A stretch of DNA of 64,000 nt from Notospermus geniculatus (GCA_002633025.1 NMRB01002191.1:46003-110002); one strand, 5' to 3'. Positions 36,597-47,997 are shown, counted from the first letter of the stretch. Numbers and translations: made by a program. The notes: generated by a model not told the origin, from the letters alone.

Positions 36597-36775
36597 GTAA
36601 GTATCTTTTCATCATGACTTGGCCTGCGCTCAGACCAGCTGCCTCAAACTCAGCTACATGTAACTGACACTTCGTTTGCGGCCGATGCCGCTGAATAACT
36701 GAGTGTAGAGTTGACTTTAAAAAGGCACATTGCTTCAATTACTGCTGCTCAGTACCTCCCATCCCTACGTCTTTT

Positions 36776-36895
36776 GCGGGTGATCCACTGACTTTACGAC
36801 GAGTTTACGATCAGTTTGCGACTAGTTCACGACGGCAGTCGTCAACGAATCGCAAACTGGTCGTAAACTCGTCGTAAAGTCGGTGGATCACCCGC
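36776..36895. mobile_element. Small palindromic MITE in helicase intron 1
   Basis: Arms GCGGGTGATCCACTGACTTT and the complement, about 45 bp each. It directly precedes the segment that was later duplicated. Confidence 0.85.
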
Positions 36896-36942
36896 ATTAA
36901 TTTGAGCATGATAAAGGCATTGTAATAAATTCTGTACTTCAG

Positions 36943-37193
36943 ATTGAATATTCATGCGACAACAAGGAGTATCCCATCATGTGTTGTGGCGAAGACTGCA
37001 CCGAACCGATGACTCTTCAGGACATTTGGAAAATATTCCCCGAAAAGAATGAAGCCGTCCACAAGAAACATCAGACGGCATCCTTGGAGTCGTTTGTGAG
37101 CAAGAATAGGCAGGAGTACTGCTTCTGCCCGACTCCAAACTGTCAAGGGGTATACAGAGTGACGACAAATGAGACTGATATAGCTGAGTTCAG
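36943..37193 (+). CDS. Helicase-RBR exon 2, copy A (end of RING1, start of IBR)
   Basis: An acceptor (TGTACTTCAG) precedes a 251-nt exon that joins exon 1 in phase 0 and leaves two bases of an Arg codon at CAG|GTAAAC. It encodes the rest of RING1, including the CCGEDC cysteines, and the first IBR pair FCPTPNC. Copy A has Cys where copy B has Arg, two residues before the first IBR cysteine (EYCFCPTPN against EYRFCPTPN). The copy B form looks closer to what I expect of RBR proteins. Compared with copy B there are eight base differences, five synonymous and three not. The exon follows exon 1 after a 346-bp intron that carries a small MITE. Confidence 0.9.
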
Positions 37194-37658
37194 GTAAACA
37201 TGCTCTGCTTTTCCAAAAGGATTTGCAAGTGTAATATCTGCTAGTGTTTCTGTGGGTGAGTGTTCCCCCCTTATTGTTTGGGACGCGCTAGCAGATAGAT
37301 CGACATGTTTCTCTGTGTGTCCCCTATCGTCAAGTCGCCGCTTATTCCATCAGATAATAGGAGGGAAACACACACTGATGGGGAACACTGGCAGATGTTA
37401 CACCTGTACGCACTAAATCTTCTGTTTCTAAAGTCCCTTCCAGATACCAAAGGCAAATCGCACTTGGCTACCTTGTCAGTTTTGGTTAGTCTATTACTAA
37501 CAGCTTGACCAAACACAGCCAATAGGCATGATAGGCAAGGTGACATGCATTTTTCTCCATACCATTGGACTCTCCTGTTAAAGTATTGTACAATAGCTCG
37601 TCAAAATAGTGAACAGGGTCGTGTAACATTGCAGAGTTCGACCTAGTACCATTTGCCT

Positions 37659-37986
37659 TAAGCATGGCGCACACGAGCGATTTTTCGAGCGATTTTCTAG
37701 GCGACCGGCCTTGCGACCACAGCAGCGACTGAACAGATTTTTAGTTTTTTTAGTTTTTGTTGACTCGTTTGTGACAAATGCTTCCTTGGAAGATCAGTGA
37801 TGTCGCGGATGACATCACTGATCGACCTAAGGTAATTATTACATGCCACGTAGTAGTCGCATCGGTAGTCGCCCCCATTTTTATAGTCGCTCGTGTGCGC
37901 CATGCTTAAGGCCCCTATTACATGTACATAGAGCTATACCGGTACGCTATTCGAATAGCGTATAGCTCTATGTAATCGGGGCCTTA
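37659..37986. mobile_element. Two MITEs in the copy A intron
   Basis: The first spans about 37659-37908 (TAAGCATGGCGCACACGAGC arms). The second is a palindrome at 37908-37986 (AAGGCCCCTATTACATGTAC arms). Neither is in copy B. The stretch at about 37245-37420 is related to 44650-44810. Confidence 0.75.
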
Positions 37987-38180
37987 GGTACAATGTATCT
38001 GGAAAGGACTATACACACATTTGTGTCATTGCGGTGCAACTGATGGGAGGCCTAAACAGATCCAGTGGTGACGAGGATCATCAAGAATATTATCTACTTC
38101 CTTCTCCTGGCCATCTTTGTGCGGAAACATCTTCTGTTGTATCTATTGCAAACATGAGGTATACATTATTATCTTTTCAG

Positions 38181-38493
38181 ATGCGAGATGTGTTTCTGTG
38201 TCACCTGTACTTGCTGTCACAACCAGCATCCAGGGCTTTCATGTAAGGATTACAAAAGCGTCAAAGTTGATAAGGAAATGGTTGAAAAATGGACCCAAAC
38301 GGACCCTCAAAACCGCAAATCTTGTCCAAAATGCAAGATGGGAATTGAGAAGAATGATGGGTGTAATCATATGCAATGCCGAGCTTGTAAGACTCATTTC
38401 TGTTGGTTGTGTCTGGCCTTTTTCAAGAGGAGTAGTGAATGCTATGATCATCTTAGCCAGAAACATGGAGGATTTGGACTTGAAGATGATTAA
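38181..38493 (+). CDS. Helicase-RBR exon 3, copy A (IBR end, RING2, stop)
   Basis: After the acceptor ATCTTTTCAG the first base completes the split Arg codon (AG|A). The frame then runs 104 codons, including a TAA stop. It encodes the second half of the IBR ([12 protein letters not shown], then NQHPGLSC) and RING2 (CPKC, then [12 protein letters not shown] and HFCWLC). In RBR ligases the first Cys of GCNHMQC accepts ubiquitin; here it is about residue 1908, so the ligase looks catalytically competent. The protein ends GLEDD. No AATAAA signal is visible in the roughly 430 bp before copy B begins, so the transcript end is unclear. Confidence 0.9.
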
Positions 38494-38972
38494 AGCCGCA
38501 TTCACACTAGACGCCTAAAACAATTTGGAGTTGGTCCAAACCGATTCAGCACGGCCAAAGCGATTCAGCCAGCAGTCAAAACGTTTTCAAACTGCCATAT
38601 CCAAAACATATCTGAAAGCGTTTCATTTGGAATCGATTCAGCTGAAACGCTGTACCGGTACCCGAATCGCATTGGCACTGGCGTCTGAACGGACCACACT
38701 GTTAGAAATTATTAATTTTACAGTAGTAATTTTGCAGTAATTTTACAGAAAGTGCCTGCAGCAGAGTCCCCAGCACTTTCTGAAAACTTACATAATTTTT
38801 TAATGGTTGATTCATGTTTTCCTGTATTGGTTGGACTCCCATTGGACATCCCATTATGATGCCTTCTGAGAGCAGTATGAAATATAATTTGGTCAGCCTA
38901 GGGGCAGCTTTTTTTGGGTCACCGTCTTAATTTGAGCATGATAAAGGCATTGTAATAAATTCTGTACTTCAG

Positions 38973-39223
38973 ATTGAATATTCATGCGACAACAAGGAGT
39001 ATCCCATCATGTGTTGTGGCGAAGACTGCACCGAACCTATGACTCTACAGGACATATGGAAAATATTCCCCGAAAAGAATGAGGCCGTCCACAAGAAACA
39101 TCAGACGGCATCCTTGGAGTCGTTTGTGAGCAAGAACAGGCAGGAGTACCGCTTCTGCCCGACTCCAAACTGTCAAGGGGTATACAGAGTGACGACAAAT
39201 GAGAATGAAATAGCTGAGTTCAG
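38973..39223 (+). CDS. Helicase-RBR exon 2, tandem copy B
   Basis: A second copy of exon 2, with the same acceptor, the same 251-nt length, the same phases and the same CAG|GTAAAC donor. Its upstream intron sequence matches copy A from about 36900 (from TTTGAGCATGATAAAGGC onward). The frame is intact with EYRFCPTPN and NENEIAEF instead of EYCFCPTPN and NETDIAEF. Five of eight differences from copy A are silent. It could replace exon 2A if the splice from exon 1 skips copy A. It has no exon-1 equivalent of its own, so it is not a free-standing gene copy. Confidence 0.85.
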
Positions 39224-39271
39224 GTAAACATGCTCTGCTTTTCCAAAGGATTTGCCGGTACGCATTTTCTG

Positions 39272-39820
39272 CACAGAAAAAAAATCGATCTCATCTCGAG
39301 ATAAAATGAGTCTCCAGCCTACTATTTTGTCCCTAAAATGAGTTTCCTTTGCTACTCGAACCGAGAATGAGTACCAGTTTTCTAAGGCTGGCGCCCTCTT
39401 GCATCGACTGGAGATAACTGCAACTGGAGTCTCATTCTGAAGTAGAGACAAAGTCTACTCATTTTGAGTTTTCTCAGTTCTCCAGTCGATGGGACAGGGC
39501 ATCAGCTGGAGAAAATTGGAAACAAACCGGAGGGGAACCAAAATCTGCTCGTATGAGGAGCTCGGTGGTGTGGTGATTCTGGTGTCCGACTTGCGATCAG
39601 AGGGTGCTGGGTTCGAAACCCACTGGGTGTGAAACGTTTTTTTTTATATGGAGACATCACTTGTTTATTAGACAATCCGGTGGAATCATTTTAACCAGTT
39701 GGAGACAATGACATCTCAAGTGGAGACCCAGTTATGTCTATTCGAGTTGCAAAAGAAACTTAGGGACAAGAGTTGGAGATTCATTTTATCTCGAGATGAG
39801 ATCGTTTTTTCTTTCTGTGT
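39272..39820. mobile_element. TIR element carrying a tRNA-like segment, copy B intron
   Basis: Inverted ends of about 45 bp (GATCTCATCTCGAGATAAAA) bound about 550 bp that includes a tRNA-like stretch at 39556-39631. Absent from the equivalent intron of copy A. Confidence 0.8.
39556..39631 (+). ncRNA. tRNA-like (SINE head) segment
   Basis: A box-like TGGTGTGGTGATTCTGG and a perfect B box GGTTCGAAACC are spaced as in a tRNA. The anticodon arm TCCGA-CTTGCGA-TCAGA has one mismatch and would give TGC (Ala-like). Acceptor pairing is poor, so this is a SINE-type relic rather than a working tRNA. Confidence 0.6.
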
Positions 39821-39984
39821 GTTTCCACTGAGGCCCACACACATTTGTCTCATTGTGGTGCAACTGATGGGAGGCCTAAACAGATCCAGTGGTGACGAGG
39901 ATCATCAAGTTATCTGCTTCCTTCTCCATCTTTGTGCGGAAACATCTACTATTGTATCTATTGCAAACATGAGGTATACATATT

Positions 39985-40383
39985 GGGCCATATTCATAAA
40001 GGGTGTTTAGCCTAATCAGCGTACAACTTCTGCATTACACAGGTTAAAGGCCTAGAAAACTATTGTTCTGCCTTCTGTATGCTGCCTGATCTCTGGCATT
40101 TTACCCACAAGATAATCACACGCGTCTAACTTTCATGCGTCTCAGTGTGGATGACAAAAGAATGTGTTGGAGAAATTCTAGACAAGCCTGCTTGATCGTT
40201 TAACTTTTCCTTTGTGCTCTTGGACTTAAACGCGGGAATGTTGTACGCGTGTGATTATCCTACGGGTAAATGCCTCTGGTGAAGCACCATACAGACATCA
40301 GACAATAGTTTTCTAGGCCTATAACATGTGTAATGCAGAACTTGTACGCTGATTAGGCTAAACGCCCTTTATGAATACGGCCC
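39985..40383. mobile_element. GGGCC-TATTCATAAAGGG MITE beside exon 3B
   Basis: 399 bp, ends GGGCCATATTCATAAAGGGT and the complement. Its right end is 10 bp before exon 3B. A same-length copy is at 52827-53225. Confidence 0.88.
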
Positions 40384-40393
40384 ATCTTTTCAG

Positions 40394-40706
40394 ATGCGAG
40401 ATGTGTTTCTGTGTCACCTGTACTTGCTGTCACAACCAGCATCCAGGGCTTTCATGTAAGGATTACAAAAGCGTTCAAGTTGATAAGGAAATGGTTGAAA
40501 AATGGACCGAAACGGACCCTCAAAACCGCAAAGCTTGTCCAAAATGCAAGATGGGAATTGAGAAGAATGATGGGTGTAATCATATGCAATGCCGAGCTTG
40601 TAAGACTCATTTCTGTTGGTTGTGTCTGGCCTTTTTCAAGAGGAGTAGTGAATGCTATGCTCATCTCAGCAAGAAACATGGAGGAATTGGACTTGAAGAT
40701 GATTAA
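40394..40706 (+). CDS. Helicase-RBR exon 3, tandem copy B (RING2 and stop)
   Basis: A second copy of the terminal exon: 313 nt, same phase, all zinc ligands and the catalytic Cys of GCNHMQC retained, ending GIGLEDD. Of eight differences from copy A, six change residues (Lys/Gln, Gln/Glu, Ser/Ala, Asp/Ala, Gln/Lys, Phe/Ile) and none touches a zinc ligand. The intron before it has gained two TIR elements absent from copy A (39272-39820 and 39985-40383), the second ending 10 bp before the first coding base. The 3' flank has gained a hAT-like MITE. Confidence 0.85.
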
Positions 40707-40755
40707 TTCACACTAGACGCCTAAAACGATTTGGAGTTGGTCCAAACCGATTCAG

Positions 40756-41050
40756 CAGGGGCGGATCCAGAATCATGGGAAAGAGGGAGCACAGCCAGCA
40801 CACATCGTGGAAAACCTCGGTCAAATTTTAACATCTTTTCAAAATTTCGGTGTAATTCCTCCAAGATGTACACATGTATGTATCTTCTGGCAAGCATTTT
40901 GGGGACATTCATGAGGCTATGAGACCTCGGCCTGCACAGTCCTAACACTTTGAAAATGTCGTAAAATTCAATACTGTGAGGCTTTAAAGATTTTCCACAA
41001 AATAGAGGGGGCGCGGGCCGGGTGTGCCCCCCCCCCCGGATCCGCACCTG
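40756..41050. mobile_element. hAT-like MITE with 8-bp duplication
   Basis: CGATTCAG at 40748-40755 and 41051-41058 flanks a 295-bp element with ends CAGGGGCGGATCC and the complement. The tandem copy A keeps the uninterrupted site near 38540. TIR start and 8-bp duplication fit hAT. Confidence 0.92.
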
Positions 41051-41403
41051 CGATTCAGCACGGCCAAAGCGACTCAGCCAGCAGTCAAAACGTTTTCAAA
41101 TATTGCCATTATCAAAATCACGTCTGAAAGCGTTTGGAATCGATTCAGCTGCAACGCTGTATCCGAATCGCATTGGCACTGGCGTCTGAACGGACCAAGT
41201 CGATTTATCGAGATCGCCTGATTTCGCACATTCGCAAGTATCCGTTTTAGCCACTGGGCATGCTCACAGTGCCCAATCAATATTGCCGTACAGCTGCGGG
41301 AGAAAGTTCCGGTCACATACGCTTGGCAAAGCTAAGATGCCAAATTACTATAAATACCATTGCTAAGGGCAAAATTATAACCCTAGGTGAATGAGTACAC
41401 TAA

Positions 41404-42315
41404 ATGAAATGGCCAGGGCCATTGTGCTCACCTCTGTGACAGAGTATGAAGTGTGAGTAGCCTGGTGATACACTGAATGGTGAATGATTAGTGCAGAAAC
41501 ATCGTAACATTTACTACCGATGAGATATGGCCAAAGTCAATTTTTCTGGCAGCCATGTTGAAGTCCAATCGAACCGAAATTTGGCATATAAGTAGACGGT
41601 ACCAAGACACATATTTAGGCACGGTTAAAGCATCCTAGCTCCCACTATTTATGAGGTGTGGGTCGAAGTCCATTTTTCAAGATGGCTCCCTGGCGGCCAT
41701 ATTTGACGTCGAATCTGACTGAAATTTACCATATATTTATATGGTACCTAGATACATATTTTGACAACGTTAAAACATCCTACCTACTCCTATTTATAAA
41801 ATGTGGGTCAAAGTCCATTTTTCAAGATGGCTTCCTGGCGGCCATATTTGAAGTCCGATCGGGTTGAAATTTGGTGCATTCGTGCAGGGTGCCTAGATAT
41901 ATCTTCACACCAAATCACAACACTCTATGTCAAATAGCAATGAAATGTGCCACCAAACAGTGAATTTTGAACTTTGACCTCTGTGACCTTGAAAAGTAGG
42001 TCAAATCAAAAACCCGGGATTTATGTGATGAAGTCTCATCAGAGGAACCCACCATAAAAGTTTCGTGGTACTGGCTAACAGCGTTCAGGAGATATGGCCG
42101 AAAGAAGGTTTTCACAAAGCGCCCCCTACAGGCCAGAGTGTACAAGCAGCAGCGCTAAGTTTCGGTCCAGAGATAGTTTTTACCATGGGGTACCTGTACA
42201 CCAAATTTCAAGTCTGTAACCCAAGCGGTTTAGAAACGTGCCACCCCTGTTAACGACGACGGACGACGACGGACGACACACCATGGGAGAAGCTCACCTC
42301 ACAGAGGTGAGCTAA
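41404..42315. repeat. Dispersed repeat with GCTCACCTC ends and CAAGATGGC motifs
   Basis: Begins near GTGCTCACCTCTGTGAC and ends at GCTCACCTCACAGAGGTGAG after a CGACGACGG run. The interior has about 140-bp repeated units containing TTTTTCAAGATGGC and GGCCATATTTGA. A related piece starts at 49913. No ORF for a transposase or RT. Confidence 0.7.
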
Positions 42316-44246
42316 AAAGGCTACCTGCTGCAATATCCCCCAGAAATTCTCAGGAGAACGCATCAAAAATCGGCAATTTTAAAATGAACTGTACGGCTGC
42401 GGGAGAATTAGACTGTACGGTGCAGGAGCGCTTGCTCAGAAAAAATTATTCGAATTGCTTTTTACTAATGTTTACTTTTTGGATGTCTCGGGACATACAT
42501 GTAAATCTCTTGAGATGGCCTCCGGCGATGTTAACCGGTATATTGGCGGATGAAGGCGGGAGGTGGTTACGGTAGCAAACTATCTCCTTCTTGAAAATCG
42601 CCGCTAAAATTCCAAGATCGGTAAAAAAATCCTTTTAAGCCTGCCGCACACTGGAGCTATCTGCTGAGCAAAAAGTCAGTCGAGACCGTTTGCTCAGCAG
42701 ATAGCTCGCTGTGTGCGCGTATTTTTCGGTGAGTTTTCTCCCTCACAAGGCCTTGAGGTGAATATTCAACATGTTTGATATTTTTCGCCTCCAGAGGCGA
42801 AAAACTCGTATTCATAAAGGGTGATCATCGCGCGATTAGCCTAGACGCGGATAACTTTTGTACGCTGGTTAAAACAGGTTTGTACGCGTGTGGATAAACA
42901 CCCTTGATGATCGCAATTCACAACAAGAGATGATCGGCCGTTTATCTGTCCGCGTCTAACTTCCCGCTTAATCACCGATTTTCTTGCCGTGGGCATTCCC
43001 CAGTCACTGAAAGATCATGGGTGGAATTCACCAAGGCATTTTATCTGTCGTTTAAGTGTTGTACGCGTACAAATGTGCCTAAGCGCACGATCATCGCACA
43101 CTTGAAGTTAAACAGCAAATCAAAACATTGATTTATCTTGTGTGCGGACAACAAGCGTTTTTACGAACAAAAGAAAACTTAATCGGTCGTGAGGGTATGT
43201 TTATCTCCGCGATTAAAGCGGTTTTTCCACGATATGGACAATATGGAGCCCAAAACAGGTGTCATGTGCTTCTGCATAATGGATGGAAGAAAGAGTAGCA
43301 ATAATTTTGACCATTTTGATCTTCATATTGTGGATAGGCCGCGTAATGCATTGGTCATTAGGATACTTCCGCCATTTCGAAGAAAGTCACTGTCAGTGAT
43401 GGACCGAATGCTTGATTTGTTTGTTTTTCCCGCCATCTTATTACATGTACCTCAATGAGGCCCATCTTCTGCTCCGCAGTGAAATTTTCAGCCATCTTCG
43501 TTTTCCCCATGCTGGCAGTGCGACCACTTGACCATCGGCTTATATTTATAGCCTACGCCTAATGCGAGTTACGTGATTTCATTGCGCGGATGACATAATA
43601 ATGATTTATAACAGGCGTTTATTGAGCGATTACACCAGTTTGTCCGCGTGCAGATAAAANAAACGTGCCACCCCTGTTAACGACGACGGACGACGACGAC
43701 GACGGACGACACACCATGGGAGAAGCTCACCTCACAGAGGTGAGCTAAAAAGGCTAGCTGCTGCAATATCCCCCAGAAATTCGCAGGAGAACGCATCGAA
43801 AATCGGCAATTTTAAAATGAACTGTACGGCTGCGGGAGAATTAGACTGTACGGTGCAGGAGCGCTTGCTCAGAAAAAATTATTCGAATTGATTTTTACCA
43901 ATGTTTACTTTTTGGATGTCTCGGGACATACATGTAAATCTCTTGAGAATGGCCTCCGGCGATGTTGACACCGGTATATTGGCGGATGAAGGCGGGAGGC
44001 CGGTTACGGTAGCAGACTATCTGCTTCTTGAAAATCGCCGCTAAAATTCCAAGATCGGTAAAAAAATCCTTTTAAGCCTGCCGCACACTGGAGCTACATC
44101 TGCTGAGCAAAAAGTCAGTCGAGACCGTTTGCTCAGCAGATAGCTCGCTGTGTGCGCGTATTTTTCGGTGAGTTTTCTCCCTCACAAGGCCTTGAGGTGA
44201 ATATTCAACATGTTTGATATTTTTCGCCTCCAGAGGCGAAAAACTC
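42234..44246 (+). repeat. Near-identical tandem block split by an N
   Basis: 42234-42807 recurs at 43661-44246 with few changes. The first copy is followed by extra sequence starting GTATTCATAAAGGGTGATCA, and the second begins right after the N at 43660. Confidence 0.85.
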
Positions 44247-45094
44247 ACTGTGTGCGCGCTACTTTAGGATCAGGCAGGGCTGAATGTAAAAATACTGTTA
44301 GTTGTAAATGTACATGCATGTGATAAAATGTACATGGAGCATTCATGTGCTTGGTGAGAATCGGTGCAGTAAGAACAATTTATTTATTAGGCAAATATGC
44401 TTTCTTGGGACACTTGTCCCTGGCTTTAGGCAAAAAAATATAGTTGTATGTCATTATACGCACCAAAATTGCAGTTGTTGTCACAGACAGCATCTGATTT
44501 TGCCACTGGGGTCTAGCTCTGCTGACCTCCAACATTACTGGCATCAGTGTCAGGACTTCAGTTTGAAGATATTCCACAGCCTGCTGTGTGGTCAGCAATT
44601 CCGACAATCACCAGCAGGAAAAGCTGGACCCAGGTGTAAAGTTTTCTAGTGTTTCCGTGTGTCAGTGTTGCCCCTATTGTTTTGGAAACACCGGCAGATA
44701 GATCCATACGTTACTCTGTGTGTCCCCTATTGTCAAGTCGCGGCTTATTCCGTCAGACAATAGCAGGGGAACACTCGCAGATGGGGAACACTGAAAAACG
44801 TCACACCGGCAATGTCAGATCTCTGTGACCTGTGACTCAGAAAATTTTGTGGTGGTCTAGGGAAACCCGGCGGATGTCGCATTTGAGGAAAGTGTTAATG
44901 GCCTTTGTGAACTCGCACATTTCAATAGTTGAAATGTACATGTAGGCCTACTATGTTACAGATAAACAGTAGTAGGGTAGATCAATGCACAGCCCTTGTT
45001 GATCATTCAGTGACATCCGCCAGGTTTTCCTAGACCACCACACATTTAGGTATTAGTAGGTAGGCCTACAGTACGGTACGCTAAAAGACGCTCT
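44247..45094. other. No gene recognised
   Basis: 44650-44810 is a repeat also seen at about 37245-37420 (GTGTGTCCCCTATTGTCAAG words). Nothing coding. Confidence 0.4.
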
Positions 45095-45671
45095 TGCAGC
45101 AGCCGATTGTTCCAATAATCGTCTCCTGAAATACATTACGTCATGGAAATGAAGTCTAATTTCGTATTTCATACTTCGTGTTTCGTCAGATTTGCGAAAC
45201 CTCACTAATTTTCTTCAGGTGGCAATCGGATCACTTTCGATGCTTTCACCTCCCCTGGTGCGCTGCCGGCTCGATTTTGCGAGTCGGACATCAGCGCCCA
45301 TAATGCAGACACAATCGCGACGGAAGACACTTTCGTAAATAAAATGTAATATGTTTTTATTCCTGCATGTTTTACATATGCAAACTCCACTTGCTCCAGA
45401 CAATACACAAACGAATCACCAGACACTTCACAAAATGAATGTCCAACAAACAATATTGCCACGTCAGATTCGCATCCATCCATTAATTACTCCAGTGAAA
45501 AAGCGACTTTCTCACTTTACAATAACAGTTAAAAATTCAGGGTAAAAAAACTTGCACGTTTCCTACATCTGACCCATCCTGCCGGAGCTGGTGACTGGTC
45601 CCTGTCCTTGAGCTGCTCCGCAAATACAGAGCGGCTCGAGGACAGCGGACAAGTCTGTCGGGGCGGTTTGA

Positions 45672-45725
45672 CACTTCGGTCACGTGACGACGGTCGCAGA
45701 CGTCGAAGTGACGTCACTCGAACAG
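45672..45725. promoter_or_regulatory. Promoter-like palindromic motifs, duplicated
   Basis: GGTCACGTGAC (E-box palindrome) and GTGACGTCAC (full CRE) lie about 35 bp apart in a CpG-rich stretch, and both are kept in the second block at about 48227-48262. No attached gene was identified. Confidence 0.35.
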
Positions 45726-46059
45726 TGTGCACCTGCCTTTAAAATAGAGACCAACAGAATGGATCACCCTTTTTCTTGACATACATGTAATCAGTCTATA
45801 TGACTGCCGATAGATGGCAGCATTACGGTGCCCCCCAAAAATGCACAAGCACAGGCTACTATGGCAAGCCGTTTGTTCATTTAATCAAATTCACCTGGGG
45901 GTTTTTTAAACAGTTTTTTAAAAATAAACTAGGCTTCTTTTGAAAGTCTTTTGCTGCTTCAAAACAGAATCTGGAAAAAAACAAGTCTTTTAAAAAGAAA
46001 CTTGTCTTTTTTGTTGAAAAACAGGTTTTTTCAAAAAAGTGTCTTTCCATATTTTCTGG

Positions 46060-46505
46060 CATCCTCCCACAGCAGGGGTTTTTACCTCGCTCCTCTTCAT
46101 CCGCTCACACAAACCCCTGCTGAAATACAACGGCCAGTGAATCTGATGTGGCTGTTCCATACTCCAGTTGCACTCCCTGTATTTTAAGGATGACTGGAGA
46201 AGTACAAATTTCGTGGTTTTACCCAGTTTGATTTTAAAGTTTTATCCTTTACAAATCACTTACATCTTTTCAAAATTGACTGAATTTTATCACAGAGGTT
46301 CTTCCTGTGTATAGGAAAGATTCTTATTATTTTTGATTGTTATTATGAGTCATAATTATTTAATATTGACGCCCTGAAAATGCTGCATTCTGATTGGGCA
46401 ATGGTTTTCTGACCGCCTCTGCTTGCCTGGGAGGCCCAATTTCAGCAGGGCTTTGTGTGGAGTGTATGAAGAGGAACGAGACCAAAGCCCTGCTGTGGGA
46501 GGATG
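46060..46505. mobile_element. CATCCTCCCACAG MITE with 9-bp duplication
   Basis: ATTTTCTGG at 46051-46059 and 46506-46514 flanks a 446-bp copy of the element at 12295-12739. Block copy 2 retains the single, empty ATTTTCTGG site near 48588. Confidence 0.92.
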
Positions 46506-46520
46506 ATTTTCTGGGGACCA

Positions 46521-46776
46521 GGGGTAGTGAGCATAAAGGGGTCATAACCCTACGTCAGGCGTAAGCCAGGCGTAGTGCTCGTTGTGGCCATTGCACTACG
46601 CCTGGTTTAGGCCTGACGTAGGGTTACGACCTCTTTATGCTCGCTACCCCGGGGCCCATATCCATAAAACTTTGTTCGGCTTTGTTAAATGCTTGAGTGC
46701 CCAATTTGTATAGACAAATGTAGGCCTACACAACTAGCAACCAACTAAGCTAGCAAGGTTTTATGAACATGGGCCC
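46521..46776. mobile_element. Two adjacent foldback MITEs
   Basis: 46521-46650 (GGGGTAGTGAGCATAAAGGG arms) is followed by 46652-46776 (GGGCCCATATCCATAAAACT arms). The second recurs at 48603-48881. Confidence 0.85.
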
Positions 46777-47997
46777 AGGTTTTGTGATGTTCAGGTTTTA
46801 AACCTGGTCCCCTCTGGAATTTAAGGCCTATAGGCCTATCAGGGAAACTTTTTGGGACATCCTGTATAGCAGATCTCACAATTGAACAAAAACCCTTGTT
46901 CCTTCAAAACTGAAGTTTCTAACAAAATTCAAAGGCCAATTACCAACAGACAAATACCACTTGTCATAAATAATACAGAATATAGCACAATGTCTTGTTT
47001 CCTAAAATCTAAATATTTTTCGATGCTACAGGTTCAAAGAGCGCTTAATATCTCAGATGTAGTTCCTACATCAGGGCTATCCTCCAACTTCTTTAAAGCA
47101 GGCCTCACACGAGGGCGGTTCTGACGTCAGTTCAGCACGGTTCAAAACAGGGTCAATATTTTTTATAGGATTGACCTATTACATGCGGACAAAGGGGCAC
47201 AAAGCGTCAGTTGTACAATAATATACCACGGCGTACACGATAGGACAGAACCTATTTGTGGATTTTTTCCTATACGACAAAAATGGGACAATGTTTCCCG
47301 TCATACATGATAATTCCTACAAAATATTTCGTAGGGAAAAAAACGTATCGTGTACAGTGGCCTTTACACCCTCCATTTTCAGCTCTTAATAGATTGTCTC
47401 CAATAATATACTTCTAATGAGAAAATGTCATAATTACCTTAAAGCTGTATACAAAGTTATATTGCACCACAAAAGTTTGAAACAAACAAGTTTAAGTAGA
47501 AAAGCTCAGCTATTATGAAAATTAAACCTTTCACTCACCAACGCCAAGTTTTTCGAAAATGAAANTGCAGCAGCCGATGATGGTTCCAATAATCGTCTCC
47601 TGAAATACATTACATGTACGTCATGGAAATGAAGTCCAATTTCGTATTTCATACTTCGTGTTTCGTCAGATTTGCGAAACCTCACTAATTTTCTTCAGGT
47701 GGCAATCGGATCACTTTCGATGCTTTCACCTCCCCTGGTGCGCTGCCGGCTCGATTTTGCGAGTCGGACATCAGCGCCCATGATGCAGACACAATCGCGA
47801 CGGAAGACACTTCTCGTAAATAAAATGTAATATGTTTTTATTCCTGCATGTTTTACATATGCAAACTCCACTTGCTCCAGACAATACACAAACGAATCAC
47901 CAGACACTTCACAAAATGTCCAACAAACAATATTGCCACGTCAGATTCGCATCCATCCATTAATTACTCCAGTGAAAAAAGCCACCTTCTCACTTCT

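Noticed and set aside
39556-39631. Functional tRNA-Ala
   Set aside because: B box is perfect, but the acceptor stem does not pair well and the anticodon stem has a mismatch; more likely a SINE relic.
45205-45483. 92-aa minus-strand frame repeated in the second block
   Set aside because: The second copy has a small indel that breaks the frame, and the 3' end lies against a MITE half-copy.
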